Positions 24,060-37,231 of a stretch of DNA of 64,000 bases are shown here, piece after piece. This DNA comes from Phoebastria nigripes (taxonomy: Eukaryota > Chordata > Aves > Procellariiformes > Diomedeidae), in assembly GCA_035582835.1 (NCBI GenBank), contig JAYKAV010002919.1, forward strand, positions 408,605 to 472,604. Direction: 5' to 3'. The notes beneath the pieces were generated by a model. It was not told where the DNA came from, did no database searches, and was given only the letters and a program-made list of their open reading frames with translations. Numbering within the stretch: the first letter of the stretch is position 1; the number at the start of each line of letters is the position of its first letter. The translations under genes were made by a program, and so were the position numbers.

Positions 24060-25063
24060 GCTAGAAATGAAAAGAAAAAGGCTGTCTAGTGATAGCCCAG
24101 AGTCCTGCTGCACTGCTGAAAGGATACAGCCAATTCAGAGCCACCCTGGAGACATCTGCAAGACGAGACATTCCCTGGTAACTTCTCTATCCAGGACGGT
24201 CCCAGCCCAGTGACCCACTGAGAAACGCTGCCCTGCTGCCCCAGCCGGCAATTTGTACAGGGCCTTTTTGGGGAAAGGGTGGGAGGAGGGACTCCTCTTG
24301 CTGACCCCAGGACTGGGATGCTCGGAGGGCAGGTCTCGCCTCCCATCTGGGCTGCAANCTCAGAGCGGAGCCAGTCGGTCTGACGGCCACCGGCTCTTCC
24401 TTGCTTATAAATGCTGAGAACATCAGATAATCCGGGGAGGTCAGGGTCAGCCGCTGCGACTGCTTTATCCCGGCCGCAGAGCAGCTCTGCGTGTGTCCGG
24501 GTACTGGGGACGCCGCAGCCCCTGCCTTTTTATGCTCAATATTATTTTAAAAATACCTCCTTTATTAGCTCTTCTCACAACAGACCTGCTGAAGCCCAAA
24601 GGGAAAACGTTACAGATTAGTGAGTGCCAGCCCAGGAGATTTCCACGTTTTTCCTGACTCCACACAACTGCAGAAATCCTGCCTCCCATCTCCCAGCCCC
24701 GCTCTGCCACTCCCAACTCTTTGCAAACAATAAGTTGCTCATAAAATTTAAGGTCAGGGCCCTTGGCTCATCTCATCTTCCCTGTTTCATATTGCAGAAT
24801 TACATTGCTTTATAACATCCTCCCAACCATATAACGCAGAATAAGACTGAGCTCTGCTGAGCCCAATAACTGTTTGATTTAGGTGTCTTTTCCAGAAAGC
24901 GTATGTATTTTTTCTGCTGTAGCTCTGCTGGCAATTCCTCCACGAGCAATGGCCTAAAGCCAGAGGCTGCAGAGGGACATTTCCAGGGTGCAGATTAAAT
25001 GGTGAAGCTGTTTACCCCAGATGCTGTAGATTTCACGCATCCTTGCTCCATGCAAGGAAAAAT

Positions 25064-25146
25064 ATTTGTTGTTTTGATGTTGTTGGTTTTTTTGCTTTTT
25101 GTTTTGTTTTTGGTTTTTGTTTTTGTTTTGTTTTTTTCTTTTTTTT
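25064..25146 (+). repeat. T/G-rich simple sequence (TTTTG-like)
   Basis: About 80 bp consisting almost only of T and G, with irregular TTTTG, TTGTTT and GGTTTTTG units, ending in a long T run followed by A6. No regular period is maintained throughout. An A/C-rich tract (25359-25391) roughly 210 bp downstream is its loose complement, so the two could pair. Confidence 0.85.
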
Positions 25147-25358
25147 AAAAAACCTTTATGCTAGTTTTAAAACCCTGCTGTGGACAACTTCTTCAATGCC
25201 TGGGATGGACTTTTTGGAGAGCACCCTGTCCTGACCTGCATGGCTGGCAAGCGGTAACGCACTTGCCCCAGGCCATACCCAGCATATGGGAGCCACAGCT
25301 TTAAACTTTGTGCTGGGCTGAGTGGCTGTTTGGCACAGCGCATTGCTTTTGCAAAGTT

Positions 25359-25391
25359 AAAAAAAAAACCAAAACAAACCAAACAAACAAA
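25359..25391 (+). repeat. A-rich (AAAC-like) simple sequence
   Basis: A run of ten adenines followed by AACC, AAAAC and AAAC units. It is low-complexity sequence of reverse-complement character to the T/G-rich tract about 0.2 kb upstream. No repeat family was recognised. Confidence 0.85.
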
Positions 25392-28063
25392 GACCCCGGG
25401 GCTGTCCCCAGCAGCATGGAAGCAAGCATCCAAACCTTGAAATTTTTCACAAAACCACCCAAAATTCTTATTCTGCAGCCAGTTGTGCTGCAGCATCACT
25501 CCCCCTCCGACCAGCACCCACCCCAAGTTTGCCACTAGCCCAACTCTGCCGTACGGGAGCCAGAAACAGCTCCCCCAGGAACGCAGCTCTGCCCCACACC
25601 TCCTGTTTTGCCTCCTTCCAGGTTTTAGACCCATTTCCTCAACAGCTTTTCAGNCTGGATTCAGCTTGCCTCCAGTACCCACCAAAGCAGCAGCGGTGCG
25701 GGGTTCACTGCTGCGGGCAGGTACGTCAGCCCCACCGCGGGGAACGGCCATCGCCGGCTGGGTGGCTGCCGTGCTCCTGGTCCTCCATCCTTCTCATGCA
25801 GAGGAACCAGGACCAAAACAACAAGTGGTTTTTCCAGCTGGGGTCAGGTATGCTATCGGGTGCCACGTTTGGAAACATTCAGACCCCCCCCAGAATCACA
25901 CAATTTCTACGAGGCAAACTATTGAAAAGAGAACAAGGGCTTTAGGGAACGACAGGTTGGCCTCTGGGTTCAGAGTCAGTCCAGCACCCACAGGTCACAT
26001 TTTAATGTTTTTCCCTGAAAACAGGTAGAACAACAAGTTTTTCACTTTCTAAGTGGAAGCTGCATTCTCGTGTGATATTTTCCAAGAGTCGCTTGGGGAA
26101 AAACCACCCTCACGTGATCTGCAAACCTCCCGAAAGAGCAGGTGGTGGGCAAGGAGCAGAGAATGAGCCCAGGGCCACGAGCCAGGGTGCTGCGGCTCAT
26201 CCTCTCCCCAGCACCCGGCTGGTTAATTCATTTGCCACCGTTCACCCAGGGGAGGTGGATCAGAGCTGAGCTCCTGTGAGCTGGGCAGCATCACAGCCCT
26301 GCCCCAGCCACCCTCTCCCACGTGGCTCAGGCACNGTCATGAGCATCGCTTCCCTCCCACGAGCCCGGATACTGGGCAGATAAGATCCAATTTTAAAATA
26401 TTTATGGTACGTAAAAGCAAAAGGCACATTTACAAGCGGAAAAGTCAGGACCGCTGAAATAAAGAGCAATAGAAAGAGCTGAGTTAGGCAAAATTTAGCC
26501 TGGCTGGGGAAACAGGCAGACCCCGCGGTGCTGAAGCACAGCGGTACCCAGTCCTGCACGAACAAAAAACCCCCGTGTCGCCCCAAATCCCACGTCCAGG
26601 GAACCCAGCCTCGAGAACAAGCCTTTCCCCCCCACGTGATTCAGCGTGGACTCGCTGCTCATCAGCTGCCCGCCTGATGCCCTCGCTTTTCATGCAATTA
26701 AATGTCTGTCTGTGCCTCATTTTCCCCAAGATAAGTAAGAGCAGAGCTGTGCGGGCTCCTCACGGGCTCCGCAGCCGGCGGCAGGGCGACTCGCTTTTGT
26801 TTCCAGGATCTCACGTGCACCAGCTGCCTGCACGCATATTTACTTCTTTAAAAAGCATTTTCCCCTNTAACTTGGCACAAAATCTGATTGCCGCAGTATT
26901 TTTCCTTCTTTAAATAAACAGTGTGTTATGCGCAATAATTATACTCTGTGGCTGGAAACTTAAAACGACCAAATACAGACGTTGGGGTATTTGTCTGTCA
27001 CCTCAGCTGCAGAGCACCTTAAAATCTCACACGGACCAGCCAACGTGCTGTACCCCAAGGAAGGCGCATCCCTTTCTTTTTTAAAAAGGGATCATTCCTG
27101 AAGGAAGCATAGCTTGGTTGCTCCGTACAGGTNCAAACTGTCCCCTACGGCTGCAGTTTTTATGCCATGGCAAGACAAGGCCAAACAACACTTGTTGGGC
27201 GCACAACCCTCTTCAGGCTTTTTTGGTGTGAAACCTCACCTCTACAGCAAGTTGCAATTTGCGTTTATGACGAGCAGGCAAGTATTTTCAAAAAAAATCC
27301 CTTTTGTACTGAGAACTATCCCCCTGCCCATCACTTTGGCCGCAGCAGACAGACGGGGCTCCTCGCTGATGCAGCACCAGCAAGGGAGCGGGCGTTGCTT
27401 TTGGCCTGGGATGGAGGACCCCGAGGCTGCATCATTCGCTCCGGCCGCTTGCTGGAAGCAGATGGCAGAGTATTTTGCATTTCCATTCAAGTCGAGCGTG
27501 AAGGAGAGCGTGTACTTCACTAACAAGAGATCAGCTACTATTTATCTTACACGGGTGACTTCATTGTAGAAATAGTAGCAAAGAGAGGTTTAAAACCTAT
27601 TCCTCAACAAGCCACTTTTTCTGAACAGCATTTGGGAAAAGAGCAGAACTCGGAAAATAAAAAGGAGAAAAAGCTGCAGACATGCGCGTTCTCAGCAAAC
27701 TGTTATCATTTTACAAATTTAAGACTTTTTTTTTTAATATATATTAAAATAGGAAATGTAGAAGTTGACTGTCTTGCATTACTTTTTTTAAACATTATAT
27801 CTCAATTGTGGATCCTCAGGAAGCAGTTTGCTTTCTTTTTCTTCATTTATCACCAAATGCCAAGACATTTGTTCAAGCAGTTGCCCCAAGGTAAGGGCAT
27901 TTTAAGAAACCAGCCCCCGGGATCTGCAGGTGCAGAGATGCTCTCACCCACGGGTCACTCCATAGCTCACATTATTATTTTTAATGCTTCCTCAGAGCGC
28001 AACAGGATGGACCCGGTGGAGGATGCTGATGGATGAAGCTGTGGGCAGGAGGGAAATACCTGC

Positions 28064-28170
28064 TGACGATGCCTGGACGCGCGCCAGCCCGCAGGACCGC
28101 GAATGGAGCGAGGACTAACAATGTCAGGAAGTTGTTGATAACCGACTCGCGCTCACTAACGACATTCGCT
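28064..28170. promoter_or_regulatory. Short CpG-rich patch
   Basis: Roughly 13 CpGs lie in about 105 bp, including GACGCGCG, ACCGCG and CTCGCG. The neighbouring kilobases are CpG-poor. No exon, TATA box or initiator-like arrangement could be assigned. It may be a small regulatory element; a methylation or accessibility track would settle it. Confidence 0.22.
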
Positions 28171-30570
28171 TCCTTTATTTCCCACCTTTCGCTACCCCAG
28201 GCCTGGTGCCTCTGCTGTGCAACACTCGTTTCTGTGCAGTAACAGCACAATGGCAAAACCTTGGCATCTGCCTGGCTCTCGCTACTAGAAAACAGCCCGC
28301 AAGTGCTGGAGGCAAGAGCCGTTGCACTAATATATGAGAAAGTTTCCATAGGTTCTTTAAAAAAGGAATATATTCTAAAAAATAGACAAAGGCGCTTATA
28401 GACTTAGTTCTATTTTTGCAGTGAAAGGATACCCCAGCATAAGCTCTCCAAGGTACAGATGTTATCAGCTCCTGCCACGTCATAAGTATCTGTTATTCCA
28501 GTGGTGGGTAGATTAAAGCCTCCCTAAAGGTCGCCGTTAGAGTCCTTATAACATGGGTAACATTACTGCAGCACAGGGAATGCCACGGGGACACCAAGAT
28601 CATTGCCGCAGGGTCAGCGACTTGCACAGGCACTTGCAAAGGTTTTAAACCTTTTCCATGATTCAAGCCCCGGCACTATCTGGATCTGACCCGTCATAAA
28701 ACCTATTTATAACCCCAGGGGACTTAGTGAGTGCAGACAACCTTGCAAACAGGTTGAACGTTCACCAAGTGCAGAAGCTTGTTGAAGACAGTGGTGGAAA
28801 CAGTAGGAGAACCCAAAGAAACACTACCTTAGGTATCATTTTCTTTTGATTTGGCTCATACTTACTTGCTACAGGATATACAGTTATGATATCAGGCCAG
28901 TGCACAAAGCAACTCAAAACCTGCTTTTAACACTAAAAACCACTGATTTAATTTTAAATTAAGTTGGAGCAAGTGAAGAGCACTGATTCATCCCGCCCAA
29001 GGCTTACGACGACTACCGATTCATCAGATGCTAGCATCAGTTCAGAAGCAAGAAAACCAGCTTGTTAGCATTTAAAGGAAAATTTCCGAGAAAGAAAGGA
29101 ATTTAAAAAAAAAAAACAAAAACAAACCACCCAAGGATTTCACTAGATTTCAGGATCTTTAGCAAAATCAAACTGGGAGGGGTGTGTGAACATGGGCAGA
29201 CAAGAGAGTTTTCAACAGCTCCGTGGCGCATTTACTCACCCCTTATTTCTAGAGGCGCCTTGCATGGTCAGAGTAAGACCTGGTAAGTCTCTGCCAGTGA
29301 CTGCAGGATGCTGGAGATTTTCCTCAAGGAAACCCTCCTATATCATCCTCAATCAACCCAGCAAAATTTGGCAGCTCCACTTCACAAGGTTAAAGGCAAC
29401 ACCGAGGTTTAAATGAAGACATCCTTGGCTGGACTCTTCTCTATTTTAATTGAAAGATTACAGCCCCCANCCACAGGGAAGTATAAAATACTGTTTTTGT
29501 AATGATGCAGACTACAGCTGCCATCACCATTGAAAAGGTCTGAACAAGCAAATGGGTGAAATAAAACTAGAAATGGCGTTCTGCTTTCTCATCTGCCACA
29601 TCGCTGCCCCTGGACCACCGTGGAGGACCCTACTCCTGGAAGACCCAGAGCTTCAAAAACCATGTTGGAAGTAACACAATTATTATGGGCTTTATGCATC
29701 CAAAGACTTCTGAGGTCTTTCCGACTGCTGGAAGACTTGGAACTGGCTTTTGCATATTTTGGATGACCTATTTATCCCAGAATTGGCAAAGCTGGGGAGC
29801 CGTTTTCCTCACCAGGCAGGTCTGGGTCACGGGGAGTTGGTAGGAAGGAAGGAAGGAGNTGGAAACTTTGTGTAAATAACAGCCCTCACCCCTTCCAGCT
29901 CCCTGCCTCATTGATCGTGCCTGTTCCTTGGCAGGGAGGAGGTGGGACATGGGGGTTTGGTTTTGTTTTGAAAAAAGTAAATCCCTTTTTCAACTGAATT
30001 ACATAGCCAGAGCCTCAGATGTCTCGCCAGAGGCATGTTCTCACTGTCAGTAACAGACTTTAAAAATAAATATGCCCCGTGTCTGCCAGTAACGGGTCTT
30101 CTCTAATTAACCAAGCATCCTGGATGGCCTTTGCTGAACAATTTTGGGTCTCTGGTGCTGGGCAGTGGCTGCCTTTAGGGACTGCTCTTCGTTACATAGG
30201 GCCTGGATAAACTCTGCTGGGTCCCTCCCAAATTCATCTCCTCCGAGACCACTGCCCCCATTGCCACAGGAGAGGGGCGGTGGGGCGAGGAGCTGCCATT
30301 AATGCGTTAATGGGGTGGCAATGAGGCAAAAAGGACACGCCACTGAGGTCTGCACTCAATCACGGTCACCACCACGAGTGCCAGTAGGTATATAGCACAA
30401 TATGCTGAGCATACACAACATATCTCAAGGTGTTTTCTGTACACACATATGCTGTGGGGTATCACATGTACTGTATTATTCTTGTAGTAGACCCTAAAGA
30501 TTAATTATTAAGAGCAATTTGGCTTCCAAGAATTCTCCACACCAGACGTTTACAAACCCAGATGGATTTG

Positions 30571-30665
30571 CTAAGGAGCATGCGTGCACAGAGAAAAGGT
30601 GGCCATGCTGGATCACACCCAACCCACACAGCTCTCACCCCATCTCCTGGAGCAGGAGCACAGAG
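30571..30665. repeat. Possible ancient CR1/L3-like fragment
   Basis: The segment GGTGGCCATGCTGGATCA followed by an ACCC-rich stretch and CCCATCTCCTGGAG loosely resembles the head of the same amniote CR1/L3-type repeat family seen at 13.8 kb (a GGCCATACTGGGTCAGACCA-type start). Many positions differ, so this is only a tentative assignment from memory. Confidence 0.2.
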
Positions 30666-31276
30666 CAAACTCCAGGAATCACCCCCAAAAGAAAGGAGGC
30701 AGGCTCCTTGACTTCCCGGTAAGCAGGCTAGGGACTACACTGCACCAAGCCAGCCCTGTCCTTGCCTTGCATCCCCCATCCCTTTTCCTGCCTAGGAACT
30801 GCAGGAGAGGCCCGTGACATTGCCCCACCACATCAGCTTCTGGTGCTACTCTAGAGCATCCCACTGCCCAGTCCTCGTTGCCTGCTTTTGGCCAGTTGCC
30901 TGAGTTTTGACACCATCAGTGAAACTCTAGGGTAAAATCTCCCATACTAACTTCTTACTTTAACTCTTCAGCTTTGCTCCAAGTCTTTCTCCACCTGTGC
31001 CTCTGCACAGGGGAACCCTGGCATCCTGGAGGCAGTTTTCCTCCAAGAGGAGCACTACCTGAAGGAACGAGAGTGCCTGAATGGGTCCAACCTCTACTTT
31101 ATGCCTGGATCAAGTACAACACCAGCATTCAAGATGAAATCTGGTCTTTACCCTGTTCCCAACCCCACTCCTGCTCCAGCAGCCAGAGTCCCACTGCACC
31201 CACACAAGCCCCTAAGAATATTGATGAACTTTCAAGTGGTTTGTTGGTTTTTTTTGTTTGTGATGTTTTTGTTGTT

Positions 31277-31278
<2 letters not shown>

Positions 31279-31335
<57 letters not shown>
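31279..31335 (+). repeat. T57 homopolymer
   Basis: A perfect run of 57 thymines preceded by a T/G-rich lead-in from about 31245. It is the longest homopolymer in the window and unusually long for bird DNA. On the minus strand it reads as poly(A), but no AATAAA signal, retrocopy or element was recognised in the roughly 40 bases before it. It could be a strong nucleosome-excluding tract, an expanded repeat or an assembly artefact. Confidence 0.95.
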
Positions 31336-32236
31336 CCTTTAAGCTATGCAATTCACATTAAGAAGAAAAGAAACATCAGGTAGCACTACTGGTGAGCTGT
31401 CCCAGAGGTAAGGCTGGTCCTTTATCAAAGGTCCGTGCTCGTTCACTGCCATGCACCAAGCCCTGCCCACATCTTTATCTTGACATGGGATGCAAATACT
31501 ATAACACGTCCACTTAACTCACACTACTACTAAATTCTCCATGCTTAAAGTGCTCGAAAATAGCCACAGACATGGTGCGTGACTCTGTTTTTAAGTGTTA
31601 GCACATTTGTTTTTACCTCCGCTCTGGCCATTTCCCAGTTCTTTGCTCTCTCCAGGCAAGCCTGTGAGCTTCAGCTCCAGAACAGCTACTGGCTTGTGGA
31701 TTTGTACACTTTGGACACCAAAACCGGTTTAAAGAGTTAAAGGAATTGGTGGAGGACAGACCCCTCTCTGCAGCCACATGATGCTACGACCACATCCTGC
31801 CATGGCTGCTCCGTCCCCAGTTGCACCTGGCCCTATTTTTATATTCTTATTTAACATGTTGTCTTTTTCTCACTAGTTACACTTGAGGTCTTCAGGGACA
31901 CAATTTTGGAAAAAATGCTGTATTTTCCTAGGTGATGAGAAGTTCAGCTTCCTCAGCTGATGAGTTTTCCCCTGCAGACGGAGCACTGGAGTGGGACGGA
32001 CACCACCAACAAGCTATCTGGAGCGCACACGAGAAGCCAGCAAGAACAGAGACGACCAAGCTCCCGTTGCTCCAGCGCCCGGAATAGAGTGAAATTATAA
32101 TCCCAGAGATAATAAAGAGGCTTTATTCCAGCCGTCAGTCAATCTGCCTCCACTCCTCGCCTGCCCTCCAGAGAATACTTTTAAAGGCCGCAGACTTGTA
32201 GGTGATGATGTTTTATTACATCTCTAAAAGAAAGAG

Positions 32237-32258
32237 AAAAAAAAAAAAAAAAAAAAAA
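32237..32258 (+). repeat. A22 homopolymer followed by CA-rich tail
   Basis: Twenty-two adenines followed by CACACAACACACAG. The short upstream AAAGAG lead-in is purine-only. No retroelement body was recognised upstream. Confidence 0.9.
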
Positions 32259-35200
32259 CACACAACACACAGAGGAATGCAGTTTCATTTGCAGTTTCCT
32301 GAAACCTGAGCAGAAAGTTTATGAAAACTTTGGGTCATGTTTGGAGTTAGGAAACAGAATGAGAAATCACTCTCCTTTTCCTCTTTCTGTTTGCTGAGCA
32401 GCACCACCAATCCCACAACCTTCCCACCACTTTTTTTTTTTTCCCCCAGCAGCATCGCAGTTCCAAGCCTCGCTCTGTTGGCTTGGATGTAAATCAGAAA
32501 GCGAGGGTCTGAACAAGATCCTTCTTGTAGTTCACACACCCTCATATAAAAAAAAAAAAAAACCAAAGGATTAAGAAAGCAATCCGATCCCCACTTCCTA
32601 ATTCTGAATTGTCTGGAAACTGCTGTTACTTCAGGTCAACAGAAAAGCAGAAAAAACCCAACCTCTGAATGTCAAAACAAAACAAAAAGATGTTTTCCCT
32701 TAAATAGGAGCTGACATTGGAAACGAGGAGTGGAGCTGGTCTGAGCCATCCTGCAGTGTTCTCCTCACCCATGACCTTCAAAGGGACCATTGCAAAACTG
32801 CTTTGGGCAAAACCACACCCAGGAGAGCCTGAGAGCCTGTCCTGGAAGGTTTGCACCAAGGACTGGCTACACCAGGGAGAAGAGCAAGGGGATGCTGCTG
32901 ATGAGATTTGTGAGATGCCGCACACTGAACATGACCAACGAAGGGCATAGAGGGCCCGGGTGCAAAGCAGGTCTTGGGAGGCTTCCCGGGAGCAGGGATT
33001 AGCAAAGGCAGCCCGTTGTGAATGGCCAAGCGGAGGCCAGGTCCTAAACGCCCTGTCCCTTTGCGGAGGTATCTGAGCTCACATCGGGCATCACCCAGCC
33101 CAGCCATCCCACTCCATTTTTACTCCCAAATAATTCCCCCATGTGCTTTGCAGCCTCGAGCCTCCAGCTATCTCAGGGCAGATGCACAACAGTCGTGAGA
33201 CACCATCTGCATCTCTGAGCATTTCCCCCACATCCATCCAACAACGCACCAGCACATAATACACCATTCCCATGGCTACCTACGCCATAAAGCAAAGAAG
33301 CAGAGTCCAACAGGAGTGCCCCCTCATTGCATCTCCCAGCTGCTGGCAGCACTATGCTGCCAAGCATGAAAGAGCACTAAAAGGCCATATGGCCTCTTCT
33401 TCCATCGCTTCTTCCACTCGTGTCTAGCAGCAGCAGAGAGAAGAAAGCAGGCTGGAAATCAGGGTGGCATATTGCACAAGACGACTAAAATAAGTTTACA
33501 AAAGCAGCTTTATTCTAGTATTTCCCAATTTTAAGACCTGAACTTTGCATCCTTCACATTCTTTTTAACATAGGGGTTTTTTGAGTGTGGTTTTAAAGCA
33601 GAGACATTGGAGGTGGCATGGGAACCGGGCCAGAGAGGCTGTGTCCGAGCACTGGGGTAGGTGGGCAACGGATCTGTGATATTTCGTTTTGGGGAGGAAT
33701 GTCACACTTCTTCAGGCCAGAAGCACTTCATTCTGGAGACCGATCTGGCCAAGAAAGAGACAGAGCTACTCCGGAAAATTAATTTACTATTTCTTGTTGC
33801 TAGTAAGTCTTAAAGGCCAGATCACCAGCAGCTGTGAACCCACAGAGCTGCACCGGCTCCAGCGCCAGCTCTACCTGCTGCAACTCAAGTCCAACAGTCA
33901 ATCATTTAGATAACAAATCAAGCTCAAAGATTTCAGCTAAGTGCCAACGTTGGGAAACGTTAGCTTTTAAATCCTTGGCTTTCCATACCAGCAAGCTGCT
34001 GCCAGCATCAGGACAAGGTGCTGTCCCCCTGGGCCCATGCAGTTCACCTGCACTCGTGGTGAATCGGTCCAGCCCAGACCCAACGCCAACGTAGTCTGAG
34101 AAGTTAGGGGGCAGGTGGATTTTAGGGTCCCCAAGTCTCATAGCACTCCTGAAACCCTGATCTCAGGTGCTGCATGACTTCAGCCAGGGCTGCGTGAAAT
34201 CCCAGCCAGCCTATTCCAGCAGGCGGATGGAGGGTCAAGGTGCTTTTGGATTTTGTCCCATTTTGCCACATATTTGTGACCATTTCACACAGAGAGAGCT
34301 AACAGAGACTTGAAGGACTCCTGTGATCACTTGGTCCACAGCCCATCCTTGTGGTTTCAAAAAAAAAAATCTGAAAATAATCAAGAAACACCCTGGGAAG
34401 GCTGTACTTGGAGAGTTCTGTGCCACAACTGTCCAATCCAAGAAATTTAATGATCCTTATAAGAAAAAGGTATTTTCACCTCCTTTCCCCTCAGGAAGGC
34501 GCATCAGCCTGGCTACAGAGCCCGCTCCTTGGCATGAGTCCCACCAGCCCGGGCTCATCATTGCTTTCCAGGTTCTTCAGGTTACACCCAATTTCTTCCC
34601 ACTTTATCACCCTGCCAGAAGAAGAGCCCAGCATTGTGCTCAGGTTTCTGAAGGCATCAGCGTTTTTCTTCCGAATAAGCCAGGCCAAGCTCCGCTGGAG
34701 AGCTCTTGGACACTGGAGAAGCAGAGATGAGAAGGCAGAGCTGAGCTAAGCCAAGCCGGGTAATTACAAGACAACCTCCTTCAAAGTGAAGCTAGATCAA
34801 GTCTCATCACACCTCCAGCAGCCACCCATGCCAGGCCATGCCCATATGAACAGCCACAGCAGCTACATCAGAAGAGTCAGGAAGCACCAAGAAGTTCACG
34901 TGCCCAATCGCTCAACATGAGACTTCAACAACATCCACAGCTTTTTGCACTGTGGGACCTGAAATGCCATGAAAGCAGCTTGGAGCTGCTCACGAGCAGC
35001 CCCTCTTCCCCAGGGGATGAAAGTCTCCAGCTCTTTTCAAGTATGACCAGCCATAAGCAGATATTCATGCAAGAAAAGAAGCATCTATTTCTCTTGAAGT
35101 CCACTTTTTTCCCCCCACTACCACCCCAAATGTCCAATCCCCCAATGTAATGAACTGCAGAGAAAGAAAACATTTCTATCTCCTCTCCCCAAGGGACATA

Positions 35201-36777
35201 TTACCCATTGGCCCCTGCGTTAACTCCTAGAGATTTTCCAAGTATTTTACCAGGTAGGGTTGGAAATGAACTCAATCAGGCATGCCACGTGCCTTGGATT
35301 GCTGCTTTTAGATGGACCACAGCTGTCTCTAGGAAACTAAGCAAAAAACAGTGTCTTAAGCGAGAAGGGTTTCTGACACTACAATATATTTTGCTTTTAA
35401 TTCATTTTTCATCTCAGATTGTTAGTTGCCAGAAGTTTTGCTGTCTGAACAGGTCCAACCAGCTTTCACTGCATACCTCTACTGAAACCAGCTCTAAATG
35501 CGAATGGTAATTATGCATTGAGGGCAGAGGAGATCATTAAAATAAATTACTTGGATTCTGAAGCCTATAAACTGTCCTCCTCTGCAATTAAAGTGATTTC
35601 ATATTTCAGTTCACTTTGTCACCTTGTCTATCTTTCCCCAAGTTGTAAATTAAACCCAGAAACATATATTAAAAGCCTGTGAAGTTCTCTCTAATAAATG
35701 GCATTGTAGCATTGGCAGGAGGAGCAGACGCGATGCACAAGTCATGCTCTCCAGGCTGCAAGCCTCCCCAGTCCGTGCAGCTTGCACAAGGTGCAACGGG
35801 CCACCGAGCTGCTGGCATTGACCCACCGGCACAGATCTGGTCTCACCTGATACTGTCTCATTTGCCCTAATAGCTTCACACAACTCCTTTTTCCTACTGA
35901 GTTGCCCTGCCAAAGGGCCATGTCCCTGCATCTCATCACTGCAGTCCCTGCGGATGGTGAACACCACGCTGCCCGTATTTCATGGTCCACGTGGGACTGG
36001 CACTCTCATTTCGTGTGTGCTGCCAGAGATCACGTTTACTCTCTCTTCCCAAGCCAGTGAAAAGCAGCATCCACAGCCCTGGATGTATCCCTCTATGGGC
36101 AGCACACACAGTCAAGCAGCTCCAGACAAACATCACAGGTGTGTAATGGTGTTCGTGGACAGCCGATCCTGATTTCCCACGGGTGGCACTGGGGTGCTGA
36201 TTAAGTCCTTCATCTTCTCACTCCTGCAGCTCGGGGGCTAAGGAGATTATTCTTTATTCTTACTGCACACTGAAGTAAAACAGTTTTTCCCATTTGGTCC
36301 AGAGACTGATGAAGTTAAACAGAAAAAAAATCCCACTGACACCACTGTGCATTGGATTGTATATTTANAGTGCATTAATGATGTCTCTGTACCACTCAGA
36401 TCCACCTCAAAGCACCACCTGGGCTGCGGCAATGATTTTGTCACATACCCTAGCTGCAGGGTTACAAGAGCAGCTCGTACCCATAAGCAATGCGGAAACC
36501 ACTCCATGCAGACAGCATGAACACCTCTCCAACCACCACCGGCCAGCCCTTCGTCCTAGCCAGGACTGGGGGACCTTTGACACATTGAAAGGCATTAGGA
36601 TGCACACCAGAATTAATGACAGGTGCTTGCACTGGTTAAATGAAGCCTGAGAAAGGGTTTGAATGGGATAATGGGATCCCTGGAGCCCCACAGCACCAAC
36701 TAAAATGACATCCCTCAATCCTGCTAGTGCTACTGGCTCTGGGTGAGGTCTGGTTTTGGCCACAAAGGTGGCAGAAG

Positions 36778-36794
36778 AAAAAAAAAAAAAAAAA
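36778..36794 (+). repeat. A17 homopolymer
   Basis: Seventeen adenines in an otherwise unique stretch, preceded by GGTGGCAGAAG. There is no sign of an associated retroelement. Confidence 0.9.
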
Positions 36795-37046
36795 CTCAGG
36801 TACACCACAACCTATCCCACCAGATTGGTCCTGATGCTCCTACAGCAGTCTTCACCGCTCAGAGGAGGAATGGAGGCATCAGTCCTCGTCTGACCGCTCT
36901 GTGGAAACCCAGAGTAAACATTTGACATCCACTAGGTCAGCTCATTCATCCTGCGACAACACATCCCTTATTGTCTGCCAGACAAGCTCCGCTGTGTTTC
37001 GTTTGCCTGACCTTTCCAGCGAGACCCTGATTGCCTTTGGTGACAC

Positions 37047-37231
37047 CGCGCCCCNGAGCCGCATTCCTCCTGCGCTTCACCATACTGGCGCATTGTGCAG
37101 CAGGACGCGCCGGCCCGGACGTCATCGTGCGGCCAAAGCATCAGACCCTGCGGTACCCACAGCACTCGGTTGTGCCAGCAGACCTGCCGTCGCCAGGACG
37201 GGACAGCCGCCGCCAGCCCGCGTGGGCAGCA
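37047..37231. promoter_or_regulatory. CpG-dense patch, possible small CpG island
   Basis: This is the most CpG-dense part of the window: about 21 CpGs in roughly 185 bp by eye. It includes GACGCGCCGGCCCGG, a near-consensus CREB/ATF site GACGTCATC at 37118-37126, and GCCGCCGCC. A further cluster, GGCGACGGCGGCCG, sits near 37440-37453. It lies about 1.5 kb beyond the minus-strand exon at 38.74 kb, on the side away from that gene's inferred upstream end. It may be an intragenic CpG island or cryptic promoter. No exon could be recognised within it. Confidence 0.35.

Larger units (their letters stand above)
23376..30570. other. Non-coding DNA with simple-repeat tracts
   Basis: No exon was recognised in this stretch. 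It holds T28 at 24031-24058, a T/G-rich simple region at 25.06-25.15 kb, an A/C-rich one at 25.36-25.39 kb, (GGAA)n at about 29843-29858, and a CpG-rich patch at 28.06-28.17 kb. The AT-rich stretches at about 26.38-26.48 and 26.88-26.99 kb have enhancer-like texture but no decisive motif. Frames up to 181 codons (25.48-26.03 kb) show no family features. Confidence 0.5.

Noticed and set aside
35941..36139. Plus-strand open segment bounded by CTGCAG and ACAGgtgtgt
   Set aside because: The acceptor has a poor pyrimidine tract, the peptide is unfamiliar, and strand indications favour the minus strand.
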